This document shows, one piece after another, positions 33,501 to 43,528 of a stretch of 52,883 nt of DNA (the stretch's first letter is position 1; each line of letters opens with the position of its first letter). The notes beneath the pieces are model-generated. The model was given only the letters and a program-made list of their open reading frames with translations, did not search any database and was not told the DNA's origin. The DNA comes from an uncultured Bacteroidales bacterium (lineage in GTDB: Bacteria; Bacteroidota; Bacteroidia; Bacteroidales; P3): assembly GCA_905233895.1 (NCBI GenBank), contig CAJOFL010000017.1, positions 1-52,883 of the forward strand, read 5' to 3'. A program made the translations under genes and the position numbers.

Positions 33501-36500
33501 CATAGCCATTCGATGTCAGGCTTGTCGGCTCATAATAGCTGTTACCCAGCGCATGGAAGACATAGTCAAGAGCCGTATTGTTGTTAGCCGAAGGACGCAA
33601 CTGCATCACACAACGGATGGTGTCGTTGCGCTTCACGGTATCGGTTCCCAACTCGGTCCATGTACGCAACTGATAAGTTCCGCTCTGTGTGGCAGAAGTG
33701 AATGTTATCAGTTCATTGAATGTGTGTACATAGTCCTGTCCGGCAGGGATGGTTGTACGGATGGTGTCACGGACGGTCTGTATCGGAGCGGTATTATTAC
33801 CACGTCTAACCTGGAATGCAACCGGGATATTGCTCTGAGGCTGGTTTCCGAAGTTGGACACAACAATCTTCACCGTGTCGTTCTCCATGTACACACGGTC
33901 ACCGAGAGGCCCAAGTATTCTGCCATCCATACCCACATCAACAGGAACCCTGGGGGCAACCGAGACATGAACCTCCGAGAAATGGCTAGGGCAGTTCTTG
34001 TCGCTGAAGCACTGCAGGTAATAGGTCGAATCATGGAAATACTGCGGAGTAGTACTCCACTTGCACGAGGTTGCATAGTTGTTGACATTGTAGAACGGAG
34101 CAGCCGTAGAGTCGCGATACCAACGTACCGGGCGGCCGGCAAGGTTGGCGGCGGCATGACTACTGCGCTGCATTGCACGAACCTCGCCCCATGTGGCATA
34201 TGCGAAGGTTGTGTCGAAGCCCTGCGGCGGGTCAGGTGTGTACCACGAATCGACCTGCGGCGACGAACTGCTGGCCGCCAAAGTCGAGTCGTTATCAGCC
34301 GAAACATCGTACTGATAGTGGCACCAGCCATTAACACGCACCTTTATATTCAGCGCCGTATCGGTAGGATACAGGTTGGCCAACGTATTAAACGTAAAGT
34401 CGCGGCTGGCATTACGTGCCAACGGGCTGTCGAACGTATGCGTCTCGCGCACCGTGTCGGGCATTGTACTTATGTCAAGCTTATTGGCGTTGAAGTTGTT
34501 GTTCTGTATCGAGGTATATCCCTGTGCATGATAGCCAATCTCGAATTGAACACCCTGCGGGATAGACTTGAAGCCGTTATTCTTGACGGTTATCGCAATG
34601 GTGGACTGCTCCAAGTTGCAACCCGACGGCACCGTCATCCTGACAGCCTGCAGATTGTAAGCAGGGGCCAGGTAGAAACCGGTGTCGGCCCAGTTGTTCG
34701 CCGTATCATCGTCGGAATTCACCAGCAGGACGACAGCGATTCTCTGAGTATCGATAACTCCAAGTACCGTGGGCAAATACAATGAATCAACCTTCATCTG
34801 ACCCGAAGAGAAAGTGCCTATGTTCTTGATTGGGGATGTCAAGCTGGATTCGTGCCCCACAACATAGGCATACCACCGCACGTTGGTCTCAGTAGCGTTG
34901 CCATTGTTGGCAAAACGTACCTTTACCAACAAAGTATCGCTCTCGATATCGTTTGGTGTATTGATGTTGACAGGCATGGTGGGATTGATAATCTCAATAA
35001 CTGCCATATCATGGCTGGGGCGTTCCATCTCCTGTGCACCTATTGTGGGAGCAGGTATCTGGTTGCGGATAACACCGTCGATATCGTCAATGACATCGGT
35101 GTTATACTGCGCTTTGGCCACGAAATTCGTCATCCTCATGTGCAAGTCGCTTGGGGAGATGAAGTACGGCACATCAACCACCGAACTACCGTCACGGTTG
35201 GCAGCGGTCTGCAATTCGGTGAGGTCAACACGTTCTACACCACCCCATGAAGCGAACTTCTCTCCGGCAGCATAGTAGGCGTTATAGTCGCTGGCGGCGA
35301 TATTGTTAGTCGAAGCCACATGGTAGGCATAAGCCTTGCTAAAGTTGGAGAAAATGTTGTTCATCACCTGCAGATGGTGCGTCTGCGTAGTGCTGGCGAA
35401 GGCCTTTGACTTGGTGATATCAGTAGCACCGGCATATACTCGCACGGAGTTATAGTAGATACTGAGATAGCCGCTGGTACCATCAACATTGATACCTATT
35501 GGATCCAAACCAGACACTCCGTTACTGCTTACGCCAATCATATTGTTTGCAATGAAGCCCCATTGCTGATTGGAACCGGTCACGTTCTTCAGGTCAAGTC
35601 CTCGACGACCGTTGTTGTCAATAACGTTGTTGGCACCGGTAAGGGCACCGGTAAGGTAGATTCCGTTCTTCTGGATGACGATTGCACTATCGACATTCTC
35701 CAGATACACACCAGTCTGTTTGTTCCTATAGCTGGAAGCCATCGTATTACTGGTGAGGTTGATACCTGACAAGCCCTTCATGTTGATGGCTCCAAGATGG
35801 AAGTTCTGGAAGCGGTTGCCCTGCATAATGAAGTTGTGATAGCCAGTCGTGTTATTGACATAGGTAAGCGAATAATAGCCACTGTCTATTACATTGTCCA
35901 TCAGCAGGAGTCTGGTAACGTCGCCCTGCACCACGATGCAGGATGCAGCAGCATTGTTAATTGAGCCCTTCGAACGTATGGTACTGTTACTAACCGTTAC
36001 ATTCGAGCAATTCTGCAACACCAATGTATGGGCATTGTTACCAGATGCCGGACGCGATTGTATTTCAAGACTGTCTAGAATAACATTCGACATGCCGTTG
36101 ATATAAACCACATAGTTGGCCTGTGCGGTATTTGCGGCTCTTACTATTGTGGCATCGGCGGTATCGGACGATCCACGGAAAGTGATACTGTTACGAGCGG
36201 ACGAGCCTTCCACAGGACCCATGACCACCTGCTCCTGATACACACCTCCGGCCACGTGGAACACTACCGGACCATCAATACCTGCAACCTGCAGCGAGTC
36301 AATAGCCTCGGTGAAGGAGTGGTATTCCGAAATGCTATCGTGTCCAATAGTATAGTCACCGGCACAGAAACGCACGTTGAATGAAGTATACACCGTGTCG
36401 TTGCTGCTTACCGAATCGGCATCCATAGCAACAACAGCAGTCACATAATGGTGGCCGGGCATAAGCGGCAGACTAAAGAGAGCCACACTGTCGATATCAC

Positions 36501-39500
36501 CACCAATAAGAGTATGGTTGTAGGTAACCGTGTCATAGGCTGCACCATCCACACTGTAGTGCAACTGATAGCCGTTGATAGTGTCGCGACCCATATTGCG
36601 AACCACAACATTCAACGTCACATCGCCGCACGACGAATAGGTCAACGTATCTGAGCCATCCGGCATATAAATCGTGGCATCTGCATCGGGCACACCGTCC
36701 AAATATACATGGAACGGCGTAGCCGGACCTTCACAGCCGAAGACTTTGGCCAAGAAGCGGATATCCGGACGGTTGTTGCCCTTAGTACCGGCAGCAGTAT
36801 ACCCTGCACCGACACCAGTGTTGGCGTTTTTGATAAGCGTGGTGTTGGATTTAGCCGTATATGCCGTCTGAACACCAGTGGTAATTGCCGTACCTATCTC
36901 AGTCACCACCTGTACAACGACACTCTGAACACCATCCCAAATCACAGGCGTGTCGAAACGATGGTCAATCCAATCATGGGTAGAGGTACGATATATCGGC
37001 ATTGCGTTGCGGTAATACACCAACTGTGTATTCTTCCACGATGTATTGGATGCAAATATTGTGTCGGTAGTGAATCCTATCGATATCGAGAACGTATCGA
37101 ACACAACCGAGTCGCGGAAGGTCGTGTTATTGACTTTATAGATAGAGTCAAGGTGGAACGATACACCACTGATAGCTCCTGGTAACAAACCCATCGAACG
37201 TAATTCGCTGGCCGAATATATATACTGCTGCTTCGACTGTTTGTTGTTCGGCTGATACGGCGAAGGATATGCCGTCTTGCCAGTAATATTGGCCAACGTA
37301 CCGATATGCACCAACGAATCTTTGTGGTGCACGATACTCACAGCCATATCGCCTTCCGAGTATAGAATATCCGTGATATACGAACTTCCACGCCCCACGA
37401 CACTGCCGTCATAGCCGTACCATACCGGGGTCGAGATAGAGTCGTGCAAGAGAGTGATAGTATCTGAAGTAGCATAGTCTATCACCACAGCAGTGTCGAA
37501 AATCGGAGCATCGGGGGTGTGCGAAGCCATTGCCGAAACCCATGTGGTATCGTTGGCATACAGCGGGTCGCCTGCCACATGAGTTGCCCAGATAACAACC
37601 TCAATCAGGCTGTCGTCATCAACAATCATATTGAGGGGTTGCACGAAGTTGTAAACGGTATCTCCGCCGGCGGGAAGCGGTGTCGTAAACGTCTCTGTCA
37701 CCGTATTGCCTCTGGCAGTATAACTCAACTGGAGATTATTGACCGGCGAAACACCGAAGTTGTGGACACGGACGGCAACCGTTTCATTTCCGAGGAAGCA
37801 TCCTTCGGGAAGCGGCAACGCATCAAGTTCAATATCGGCGGCAGGGGGGGCGATTACCCTTACGGCAGCCACACCGGCATCACCAAGACAGTTGTTGGCG
37901 GTATAGCGAAGCCATGCAGGATTGGTAGCCGCAAGATTCATGGGGCTATCCGCAGTGGCATAGAGCCAGTCGCCCGAGTTTCCATTGAACGCTTGACGAA
38001 CCACTCCACAGTAAATATCGTTGGCCAAAGGCAGACCGCCGCCACTCCAGACATAACTCGGCACATTCTGGGTAGACCAACGCACACTCAACGACGAAGA
38101 GGCATTGGTCACATTATTGAATGCTACCGCATCTTTCACCCCTTTACTGCGATAGATAACACCGAAGTCGGTGGTCCACACAAGGTTGACCGGTTTCTTA
38201 TCCTGTACCATATACGGCAACTGGTTGGTAAGACCATTTGTGTTATGGAACTGGATGGCAAGTGAGGCACCGGGAGCGATAGTGGTACCGGCAGGCATCT
38301 TGATGAGTTTATTGTTGGCGCCCGACGAAGGCGATACGAAAAGTACCGAGTCATTAGCCACATAGGCGGTATCATCACCGACATTTGTAAGCTGAACCAC
38401 CACACTAGTGTTAGGATGTATCCACTCGGGCATCGGGTCGGTAAGACCGACGCAGCTGTCAGAACGGAAAAGCTGCACCTGGGTGATACGTACAATGGGA
38501 ATCTCTCGATGCTGACGGACATAGAAGTTAGTGTCCTGTCGAATAGTATCGGTGATATATGTAGTACCCGACTGGAACGGTTCTTCATCATCGGGGGAGT
38601 AATACCAGTAAATCTGCGATGGAGCAGTGGGTGCTCCTGCAGCATTGTAAAGCGGCCACTCGGTGGCTCCGGTGACTACCAAAGTGTCAATGTTATTGTA
38701 TTGGACACTATCCATTACCGATGGCGGTGCAACGGCATGATAGCGGCTGACAACCTGGAATATGTTGGTGTCGTTGGTTTGGTTGGGATCGTTGGGGCTT
38801 ATTGTCCACACTTTGATATTGTATACCGAGTCGTAGATACCGTTAGGCGGAAGCGAAAGCATCCACCCAGTATTGACGATGATTGTATCTTCATGTGGCA
38901 TAGTACGGGTCACATTATAGGTCGAACCGGGAACCCCATTGATACTATAACTCAGGTCAAGTGTCAACGAAGAGGTGCGTATATAGTTGCTGGTACCGCT
39001 GTTACGAAGAACCAGTACAACCTCTACACTCTCCGGCATATCACAGTTGTCGGGTAAGGGATTGAGCATAGCCTCAGGTTCGAAATCATAGTACAGCGAC
39101 ACAAACTCGAAGGCTCCCGGACAAGGTGCGGTTGTACTGCGAACGGTATCGAACATATCTGTGGTCACAGTGGTCAGAGGAGTACCGACGCCTTTCACCA
39201 GACGGTTGAATGTACGAAGATCGACCAACGTGCCGTTAAGGAACGTGGGATCGAGCGAAACCGAGAGGCTGTCCATCTCAACTGCCGTACGCCACGAATC
39301 TATCGTGGTGTAACTTCCACCGGTGCGCTTGTTCAGTATGTGGCCCAAAGCGTAATATACGTTGTGGCCGATAGTATTGGTCGTTGCTGAACCCGGCATG
39401 AAGTTGAATGCATAGTTCGATTCATCATAGCAGGTGACGATATTGTTGAAGAAACGGCTGTTGCTGAGGTTACCGCCGCCGAAAGTAGCAGCGGCGACAT

Positions 39501-42375
39501 TGTTGCGTTCGGGAGCCGTCATCTTCACCGAATTGTAGACCACATCCATCCATTGACCCTGGATGATGTTGAAGGGGGTCAGCTGCTGGTTGGAGAGACC
39601 GTCGTCGGCACACACCACCATATTGTTGGCAATCAAAGCCGGCAGGGAGGCAGTACCGTTGGCATAGCTCACACCGAGTGCCTGTCCACCGTGCGAGGTG
39701 TACATCTTGTTAGCGAGGATATGCACGGTATCGTAGCAGTTCATCACACGCAGCACATAGCTTGAGTTGCTGAGCACATCATACATCTCGTTACGCTTTA
39801 CGATGATGTTCGACTGGTTGGTCACCCTAATGCCCGAGGAGAACTGGTTGTATGTGAAGTTTTTCTCCACACGGTTATGCTGGGAACGCACGTCGTCGGC
39901 CTGACCTGTGACATCGATACCCACATCGCCACCAGTAATGACATTACCCTTGACAATGACATAATTGGCAAAGCCGGTATTAATCATTGCACCGATACGC
40001 ATACTCGACGTCGGGTTGTCCAAACTGTCAATCAGCGTACAATTCTCGATACGGCAAGCCGTGCTTCCCTGTCCAAGGAGAATCATGCTACTGAGCGGAC
40101 CGGAGGTACGTACCATACGCAGGCCGCGCAAACGGACATACGGAGTGTTCTCAAGATTGGCGAGTTCGGAAGCAACGCCGTTATTGGACTTGATAGTAGC
40201 GGTAGCGCCTACAGCTGGAGTAAATACCAAGTAGTTCTGCGCCGAAATACCGGGAACCACCGGCATCGAGAACGGCGGATACTCACCATCGGCCAGACGG
40301 ACCACCAACGAGTCGTCAATACCGCACTGGCTCAGTGCGAAGAGGAACTCATCGATGGTATTGAAGTCGGCATTGGCACCTCCAATATTGCGAACACCGT
40401 TCATCGGACCATTACAGACGATAAACTCAGTGAGGTTGGTGTCGTTATAGGGTTCATGGTCACGCACACGGGCGGTGCCTATGGTCAGCGTGTCCTCAAC
40501 CCAGGAACGGACATAGTGGTAACCTGCCGGAAGGGTAAGGCCAGTGAGCACCTGCACAGAGACCTCGGCTCCACCGGCCAACGTGCCAGTCCAGTCGAAA
40601 TATCCCGGGATGGTGTCGTCAATGGAATATGAAATGCGCACTCCGTTGACGGCGGCCGAACCGTAGTTGTGCAGCTTAACGTCGAGATGCGACGGCTGCG
40701 TGACTATCGGGTTTGTTTCGTTGGGGAAGGTCATTCCTCTGATACCAAGGTCGTAAACCAGCGGCTGGTTGACTCCAGTGTTCATAACGAACACCGGTCG
40801 GTTGTTGTCGATATCATCCGACGTTTCAAAGGCATTATAGGCGTTTATGCCATATGTAGCCGTACCGGAGAGCGTTGTTAAAATCGTTTTTTTGTTGTTC
40901 GGAGCCAACTGTGTGCGTATGGATGTGGCTCCCATGTTCGTGGAACCGTCGTAAATAATCTGCACCACAAGATCCTTTCCTGCATAGTAGAAAGAGTCCT
41001 GAAGGGTAATGGTACGCTCGGTGCCGGCACCCACCTCGTCGATAACCAGCGTCGAGTCGTAGACGATGTGCATATAGTCATCCGTGAACAGAACTTCCTG
41101 CGAAGTGCCTCCGACAGTATGGCTGGTCGGCACATTTTTCATCCTAATCTGGCATTTGGGGCGCACTTGCCGCGTGTTGTTTGCGGCCACGGTGTATCGC
41201 ATTGAAAGTATCGCTCCTTGGTAAATACCCGCACTGGCAAGCATCGCCGAGTCGTAGATCCATTCGCATCGGTGATCGGCATAGTTCGGGAACGGGAAGT
41301 CAGCCGACTGGCCCGTAGTGGCGTAAGCGTCATAGTTCACCGTACCAAACGAGTCGCGCACACACCGGTACTCAACCCACGAGTTGGCCGTTTCGGGGAA
41401 GGTAATATCGTTGTGGTTGGTGGAAGCATCCTTGGCGACACAGTAGAAGCGCATCAGGGTGTCGTAGCCCTCGAAGGGAATTCGGGCCACATATTTTGTG
41501 TGGGCTCCAAGGTCGGAACTGTTGGCATTCACCGGAGTGGTCTGAAGACGTATCGGGGTCGGGTCGCTACCGACGGTATACATGATATATACCGAGTCGG
41601 GGGCGATACCTTGCGACACGGTGGTTTGGGGAACAAACTCAACTCGCGCACCACGCGAGCTGGGCAGCTTCCCGCCATCGGGATAGAGGCGCATCTTGAT
41701 GGTAGGGGCAATCATCTGACTCTGGCTGGCACGCACCCGGATATTGTCGAGCCACCAACCGGTGCCGGAGGCCGTACCGGAAGTCTTGCGCTCCAACTGG
41801 AACTTAATTTGCAACTTGCGGTAGTTGGGGGGAACGTTGGAACCAAGCTTGTTGTCGAGGTCGAAACGTTCCGATTTCCACCAGTCGTTGGTCGGGGTGC
41901 CGCTCTGCTGCCATTCAACATAAGACTCCTTGTTAAAACTCAACGTATTGGCATACTCTTCGCTAGTACCGGGGCGGGTACGGTTGTAGTTCGAGGCGTT
42001 CACTGCCTCCCAGTCGCTATGCCCGGGGCGCCTAACCCAGATTTTTCCGATAGCCACACCGCCGCCCGCATTGATGGCCACATTGTTGATGTGGTCGAAC
42101 TCAAGCGCGAAGTAGTGAAGCGTCGTGTTCTGGGTGAAGTCGAGGGTGTCGGTGATAAGGGTGACCACCTCGGTCGTCGACTGGACAAGTTTTATCGAGC
42201 GACTTCCGCTGGCCGACAGTTGCGAGTCGTAAACCACCTGGGTAGACGAGGAGGTGATGAAGTTCACCGTCTCGGTAACTTCGAAGCCCTGATAGTAGGA
42301 TTCGAACACCTGGGCACGCAAAACTGGCGCCGCCAATGCGAAAATCGACACGAAAACGAGATTACGCAGTTTCAT
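30526..42375 (-). CDS. Giant (3949-residue) T9SS-secreted multidomain protein
   Basis: Signal peptide at 1-21 (VFVSIFALAAPVLRAQ) and a C-terminal T9SS type A sorting domain (about 3867-3949: LILGQNYPNPFSGTTTVPF, GIYYYGIEVDGVRQIRKMVL). Between them: a jelly-roll-like module near 20-215, two right-handed parallel beta-helix regions (about 657-1085 and 2003-2445) with NVI...NSNVT-type repeats, a lamin-tail-like segment (about 1293-1380), a GEVED-like segment (about 3015-3105), a MAM-like jelly roll (about 3223-3408, ending in CAIDDFYIGRAQRG), and many CARDB/Ig-like spacers marked by NxG(xx)xVNN and NDT-type motifs. No catalytic site was identified. It looks like a surface or released adhesin, or a carbohydrate-binding scaffold. 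The frame is open throughout with no sign of decay. Confidence 0.9.
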   Translation of the reverse strand: MKLRNLVFVSIFALAAPVLRAQVFESYYQGFEVTETVNFITSSSTQVVYDSQLSASGSRSIKLVQSTTEVVTLITDTLDFTQNTTLHYFALEFDHINNVAINAGGGVAIGKIWVRRPGHSDWEAVNASNYNRTRPGTSEEYANTLSFNKESYVEWQQSGTPTNDWWKSERFDLDNKLGSNVPPNYRKLQIKFQLERKTSGTASGTGWWLDNIRVRASQSQMIAPTIKMRLYPDGGKLPSSRGARVEFVPQTTVSQGIAPDSVYIMYTVGSDPTPIRLQTTPVNANSSDLGAHTKYVARIPFEGYDTLMRFYCVAKDASTNHNDITFPETANSWVEYRCVRDSFGTVNYDAYATTGQSADFPFPNYADHRCEWIYDSAMLASAGIYQGAILSMRYTVAANNTRQVRPKCQIRMKNVPTSHTVGGTSQEVLFTDDYMHIVYDSTLVIDEVGAGTERTITLQDSFYYAGKDLVVQIIYDGSTNMGATSIRTQLAPNNKKTILTTLSGTATYGINAYNAFETSDDIDNNRPVFVMNTGVNQPLVYDLGIRGMTFPNETNPIVTQPSHLDVKLHNYGSAAVNGVRISYSIDDTIPGYFDWTGTLAGGAEVSVQVLTGLTLPAGYHYVRSWVEDTLTIGTARVRDHEPYNDTNLTEFIVCNGPMNGVRNIGGANADFNTIDEFLFALSQCGIDDSLVVRLADGEYPPFSMPVVPGISAQNYLVFTPAVGATATIKSNNGVASELANLENTPYVRLRGLRMVRTSGPLSSMILLGQGSTACRIENCTLIDSLDNPTSSMRIGAMINTGFANYVIVKGNVITGGDVGIDVTGQADDVRSQHNRVEKNFTYNQFSSGIRVTNQSNIIVKRNEMYDVLSNSSYVLRVMNCYDTVHILANKMYTSHGGQALGVSYANGTASLPALIANNMVVCADDGLSNQQLTPFNIIQGQWMDVVYNSVKMTAPERNNVAAATFGGGNLSNSRFFNNIVTCYDESNYAFNFMPGSATTNTIGHNVYYALGHILNKRTGGSYTTIDSWRTAVEMDSLSVSLDPTFLNGTLVDLRTFNRLVKGVGTPLTTVTTDMFDTVRSTTAPCPGAFEFVSLYYDFEPEAMLNPLPDNCDMPESVEVVLVLRNSGTSNYIRTSSLTLDLSYSINGVPGSTYNVTRTMPHEDTIIVNTGWMLSLPPNGIYDSVYNIKVWTISPNDPNQTNDTNIFQVVSRYHAVAPPSVMDSVQYNNIDTLVVTGATEWPLYNAAGAPTAPSQIYWYYSPDDEEPFQSGTTYITDTIRQDTNFYVRQHREIPIVRITQVQLFRSDSCVGLTDPMPEWIHPNTSVVVQLTNVGDDTAYVANDSVLFVSPSSGANNKLIKMPAGTTIAPGASLAIQFHNTNGLTNQLPYMVQDKKPVNLVWTTDFGVIYRSKGVKDAVAFNNVTNASSSLSVRWSTQNVPSYVWSGGGLPLANDIYCGVVRQAFNGNSGDWLYATADSPMNLAATNPAWLRYTANNCLGDAGVAAVRVIAPPAADIELDALPLPEGCFLGNETVAVRVHNFGVSPVNNLQLSYTARGNTVTETFTTPLPAGGDTVYNFVQPLNMIVDDDSLIEVVIWATHVAGDPLYANDTTWVSAMASHTPDAPIFDTAVVIDYATSDTITLLHDSISTPVWYGYDGSVVGRGSSYITDILYSEGDMAVSIVHHKDSLVHIGTLANITGKTAYPSPYQPNNKQSKQQYIYSASELRSMGLLPGAISGVSFHLDSIYKVNNTTFRDSVVFDTFSISIGFTTDTIFASNTSWKNTQLVYYRNAMPIYRTSTHDWIDHRFDTPVIWDGVQSVVVQVVTEIGTAITTGVQTAYTAKSNTTLIKNANTGVGAGYTAAGTKGNNRPDIRFLAKVFGCEGPATPFHVYLDGVPDADATIYMPDGSDTLTYSSCGDVTLNVVVRNMGRDTINGYQLHYSVDGAAYDTVTYNHTLIGGDIDSVALFSLPLMPGHHYVTAVVAMDADSVSSNDTVYTSFNVRFCAGDYTIGHDSISEYHSFTEAIDSLQVAGIDGPVVFHVAGGVYQEQVVMGPVEGSSARNSITFRGSSDTADATIVRAANTAQANYVVYINGMSNVILDSLEIQSRPASGNNAHTLVLQNCSNVTVSNSTIRSKGSINNAAASCIVVQGDVTRLLLMDNVIDSGYYSLTYVNNTTGYHNFIMQGNRFQNFHLGAINMKGLSGINLTSNTMASSYRNKQTGVYLENVDSAIVIQKNGIYLTGALTGANNVIDNNGRRGLDLKNVTGSNQQWGFIANNMIGVSSNGVSGLDPIGINVDGTSGYLSIYYNSVRVYAGATDITKSKAFASTTQTHHLQVMNNIFSNFSKAYAYHVASTNNIAASDYNAYYAAGEKFASWGGVERVDLTELQTAANRDGSSVVDVPYFISPSDLHMRMTNFVAKAQYNTDVIDDIDGVIRNQIPAPTIGAQEMERPSHDMAVIEIINPTMPVNINTPNDIESDTLLVKVRFANNGNATETNVRWYAYVVGHESSLTSPIKNIGTFSSGQMKVDSLYLPTVLGVIDTQRIAVVLLVNSDDDTANNWADTGFYLAPAYNLQAVRMTVPSGCNLEQSTIAITVKNNGFKSIPQGVQFEIGYHAQGYTSIQNNNFNANKLDISTMPDTVRETHTFDSPLARNASRDFTFNTLANLYPTDTALNIKVRVNGWCHYQYDVSADNDSTLAASSSSPQVDSWYTPDPPQGFDTTFAYATWGEVRAMQRSSHAAANLAGRPVRWYRDSTAAPFYNVNNYATSCKWSTTPQYFHDSTYYLQCFSDKNCPSHFSEVHVSVAPRVPVDVGMDGRILGPLGDRVYMENDTVKIVVSNFGNQPQSNIPVAFQVRRGNNTAPIQTVRDTIRTTIPAGQDYVHTFNELITFTSATQSGTYQLRTWTELGTDTVKRNDTIRCVMQLRPSANNNTALDYVFHALGNSYYEPTSLTSNGYVFTRISFNEIDFDIPPLNRFYTNLSSFGNPDYPVLHVRRGLSDSLFFTIVKSESPNERDRARVAAYIDYDRSGTFEDNEAVLTDFVAFTNSLDGFPVTIPNRASYGYMKMRLVTCNYEANVSADISDIPGHMVDFLIYVEPNPAPIDVAFTQIVNPRSYLIRDHDTLEVSFRVSNKGTQPVTQFNVHYRFDSDSTDSTSSGSFLWRGTSPLMGGTSAIITLPMHYFPQGTTRLTVWHDLAGDTIIDNNTLTYEYHRFHTIVIRVNDNFDSLTHWYAPVGYNNYSRNYWQLATPNKSHIPSAFSEPNAWVTDSTMVITTGRRGNVSYLYSPIINIAQIHSDTIAFRLLRNLTGGSSMRVEYYDYENNWTNLVDDTIMSDNNWYTDADELAFNGTSSGNAYNRYWCRTGGYQGSISGNFNEKLQFRFVYTTPIGSNENTSYGDGCAIDDFYIGRAQRGADVGVVAVTKPTQPKYGQTVYPEVVVKNFGYDTSRSQQVGYTYYGASLARISTYDHIIPPGATDTIQLTNSFVITSDFPDTFYITAFTIMAADIYNDNDTTTQAFVLAPLDNDISAEDFIAPLDRVIAGDSTCVVTMRIRNFGTQPIDAANLTYIVNDDFSVTEHVDFNQVLGRPLQSTEFFNYTFEEHFLASMGVMRLVGIVKCDSNEYIYNDTINKRFEGISAITDLAAKSIIVDTDQRTNIKVAMIIENRGARGANGFEVGFWVDNDTNTLYRSVYSSDLPIPALSTGYFVFDSTLNDRSAPYDHVSAYVRVPDDNDPSNDTTNLLVSKFVDLEAVEVIIEENAGEDCRVFFRIRNLGNINFDRSVSFRATINGNSLSQNSFSFSNRAIVPMSTSMFEFQRTIPKDPQRQYYGTARLIYSSDADTSNNQTTIVRVVNYVENVPEIGAGELILGQNYPNPFSGTTTVPFTLPNAADVMVFVVDAMGHIVYSERGFFPAGSNSVKLDLDRFSTGIYYYGIEVDGVRQIRKMVLR

Positions 42376-42465
42376 ATTAGTATGTTTTTATTTTCTTCTG
42401 TATCTGTTGTTTATACTATTTACCACGGGCATTTCGCACCCCAAAGGGGCACAAATTCCCGATTG

Positions 42466-42497
42466 CAAATATACGAAAATTTACGGAACCCCACAAA
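42466..42497 (-). promoter_or_regulatory. Promoter of the giant T9SS gene
   Basis: On the minus strand TTTG (42494-42497) and TATATTTG (42466-42473) are spaced 20 bases. The leader to the start codon at 42375 would be about 85 bases and contains AAGGGG-type short inverted sequence near 42441-42450. Confidence 0.75.
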
Positions 42498-42700
42498 TTA
42501 TTATATTAAAAAGTCTAAAAATGGCAGTTTCTCACCACCTGCGGCATTCCACAATCACCCTCCGGAAGGCTTGCAAATTATATAGCCGCCCATCCATCGG
42601 GAAATGTTAAAATAAAACACTCATATAACTGAATTACAGAACAATAGAGTGTTAAAATTAACACAATTAACTAAACATCAGAAAGTTAACCCCACTGACT

Positions 42701-42744
42701 CCGTACCAACGCCGTCCTAACACCGTACCAACACCCTACCCAAA
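42701..42744. repeat. 11-bp tandem repeat CCGTACCAACG
   Basis: Units CCGTACCAACG (42701-42711), CCGTCCTAACA (42712-42722), CCGTACCAACA (42723-42733) and CCCTACCCAAA (42734-42744). The preceding 11 bases (CCCCACTGACT) may be a decayed unit. Same period and similar core (ACCAACG) as the array at 9805. Confidence 0.8.
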
Positions 42745-42784
42745 CCTCCGGCACTCGCACACAAGACGGTGCAATCACTGTGTT

Positions 42785-43528
42785 TTAGCCCACCAACCTC
42801 TGTTCCAGGGCCTTGTACATAAACACCCCAGCCGCTACGCTGACATTGAGCGACGCCACCTCGCCCACGATAGGCAATTTGGCACGTATATCGCTCATCT
42901 TCAGCAGCTCGGGGCTTATACCCGTCTCTTCGTTGCCGAGTACGAGGAGGGTAGGCTGCGAGAAGTCAACCTCACGGTAGTCGACCGCCCCTTTTTCAGT
43001 AGCGGCAACTACCTGATAGCCATATTGTTTGGCAAGGTTCACAACAGTCTTTAGGTTCTGTTCGCGACATATCGGCAAGCGCAGCAGCGCACCACTCGAG
43101 GTCTTGATGGCGTCCTCGTTCATAGCTGCCGACCCACGGTCGGGTACCACCAGTGCGCTCACTCCGGTGCATTCCGCCGTACGGGCAATTGCACCCATGT
43201 TGCGGACGTCGGTCACATGATCCAGGAGCACCACCAACGGCGAGCCCTCGAGGGTTTCAACAAGCTCCGCAAAACTGTGATATTCAACCGCTCCCACCAC
43301 AGCTACCACACCTTGGTGATTGCCGGTGGTCATCCGGTTGAGCTTCTCGACGGGAACGAACTGCGAAGGTATGCCGCGTTCCTTCATCAGCGACCGCAGC
43401 TCGCCCATAAGCGACGAGTTCAACCCGTTCTGCAGGAACACGCGCTCAATCTGCAATCCGCCTCCAATAGCCTCTATTACAGGCCGTATACCATATACCA
43501 ACTGTTGCTTATTCTGTGTTTTTTCCAT
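42785..43528 (-). CDS. rlmB: 23S rRNA 2'-O-ribose methyltransferase, RlmB type
   Basis: A 247-residue SpoU/TrmH-family (trefoil-knot) methyltransferase. The N-terminal L30e-like RNA-binding domain (about 10-85: [13 protein letters not shown]) is followed by the SPOUT core with [28 protein letters not shown] and [15 protein letters not shown], the three family motifs that bind S-adenosylmethionine. RlmB methylates G2251 of 23S rRNA; the length and the VYGIRPV lead match it best, though TrmH-like relatives exist. It overlaps the upstream ATPase gene by 20 bases and is the last gene of the ruvB operon. Confidence 0.9.
   Translation of the reverse strand: MEKTQNKQQLVYGIRPVIEAIGGGLQIERVFLQNGLNSSLMGELRSLMKERGIPSQFVPVEKLNRMTTGNHQGVVAVVGAVEYHSFAELVETLEGSPLVVLLDHVTDVRNMGAIARTAECTGVSALVVPDRGSAAMNEDAIKTSSGALLRLPICREQNLKTVVNLAKQYGYQVVAATEKGAVDYREVDFSQPTLLVLGNEETGISPELLKMSDIRAKLPIVGEVASLNVSVAAGVFMYKALEQRLVG

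Larger units (their letters stand above)
42376..42784. other. Intergenic region between the giant gene and rlmB
   Basis: It holds the giant gene promoter (42466-42497), an AT-rich stretch with several TTAAC/GTTAA steps near 42605-42690, and the 11-bp repeat array at 42701-42744. Both flanking genes run on the minus strand. I see no RNA gene and no strong terminator hairpin for rlmB. Confidence 0.6.

Noticed and set aside
30238-42585. Several long plus-strand frames (up to about 500 codons) opposite the giant gene and tilS
   Set aside because: The minus-strand frame is continuous with signal peptide, known domains and a sorting signal; the plus-strand translations are rich in Arg, His and Val with no domain.
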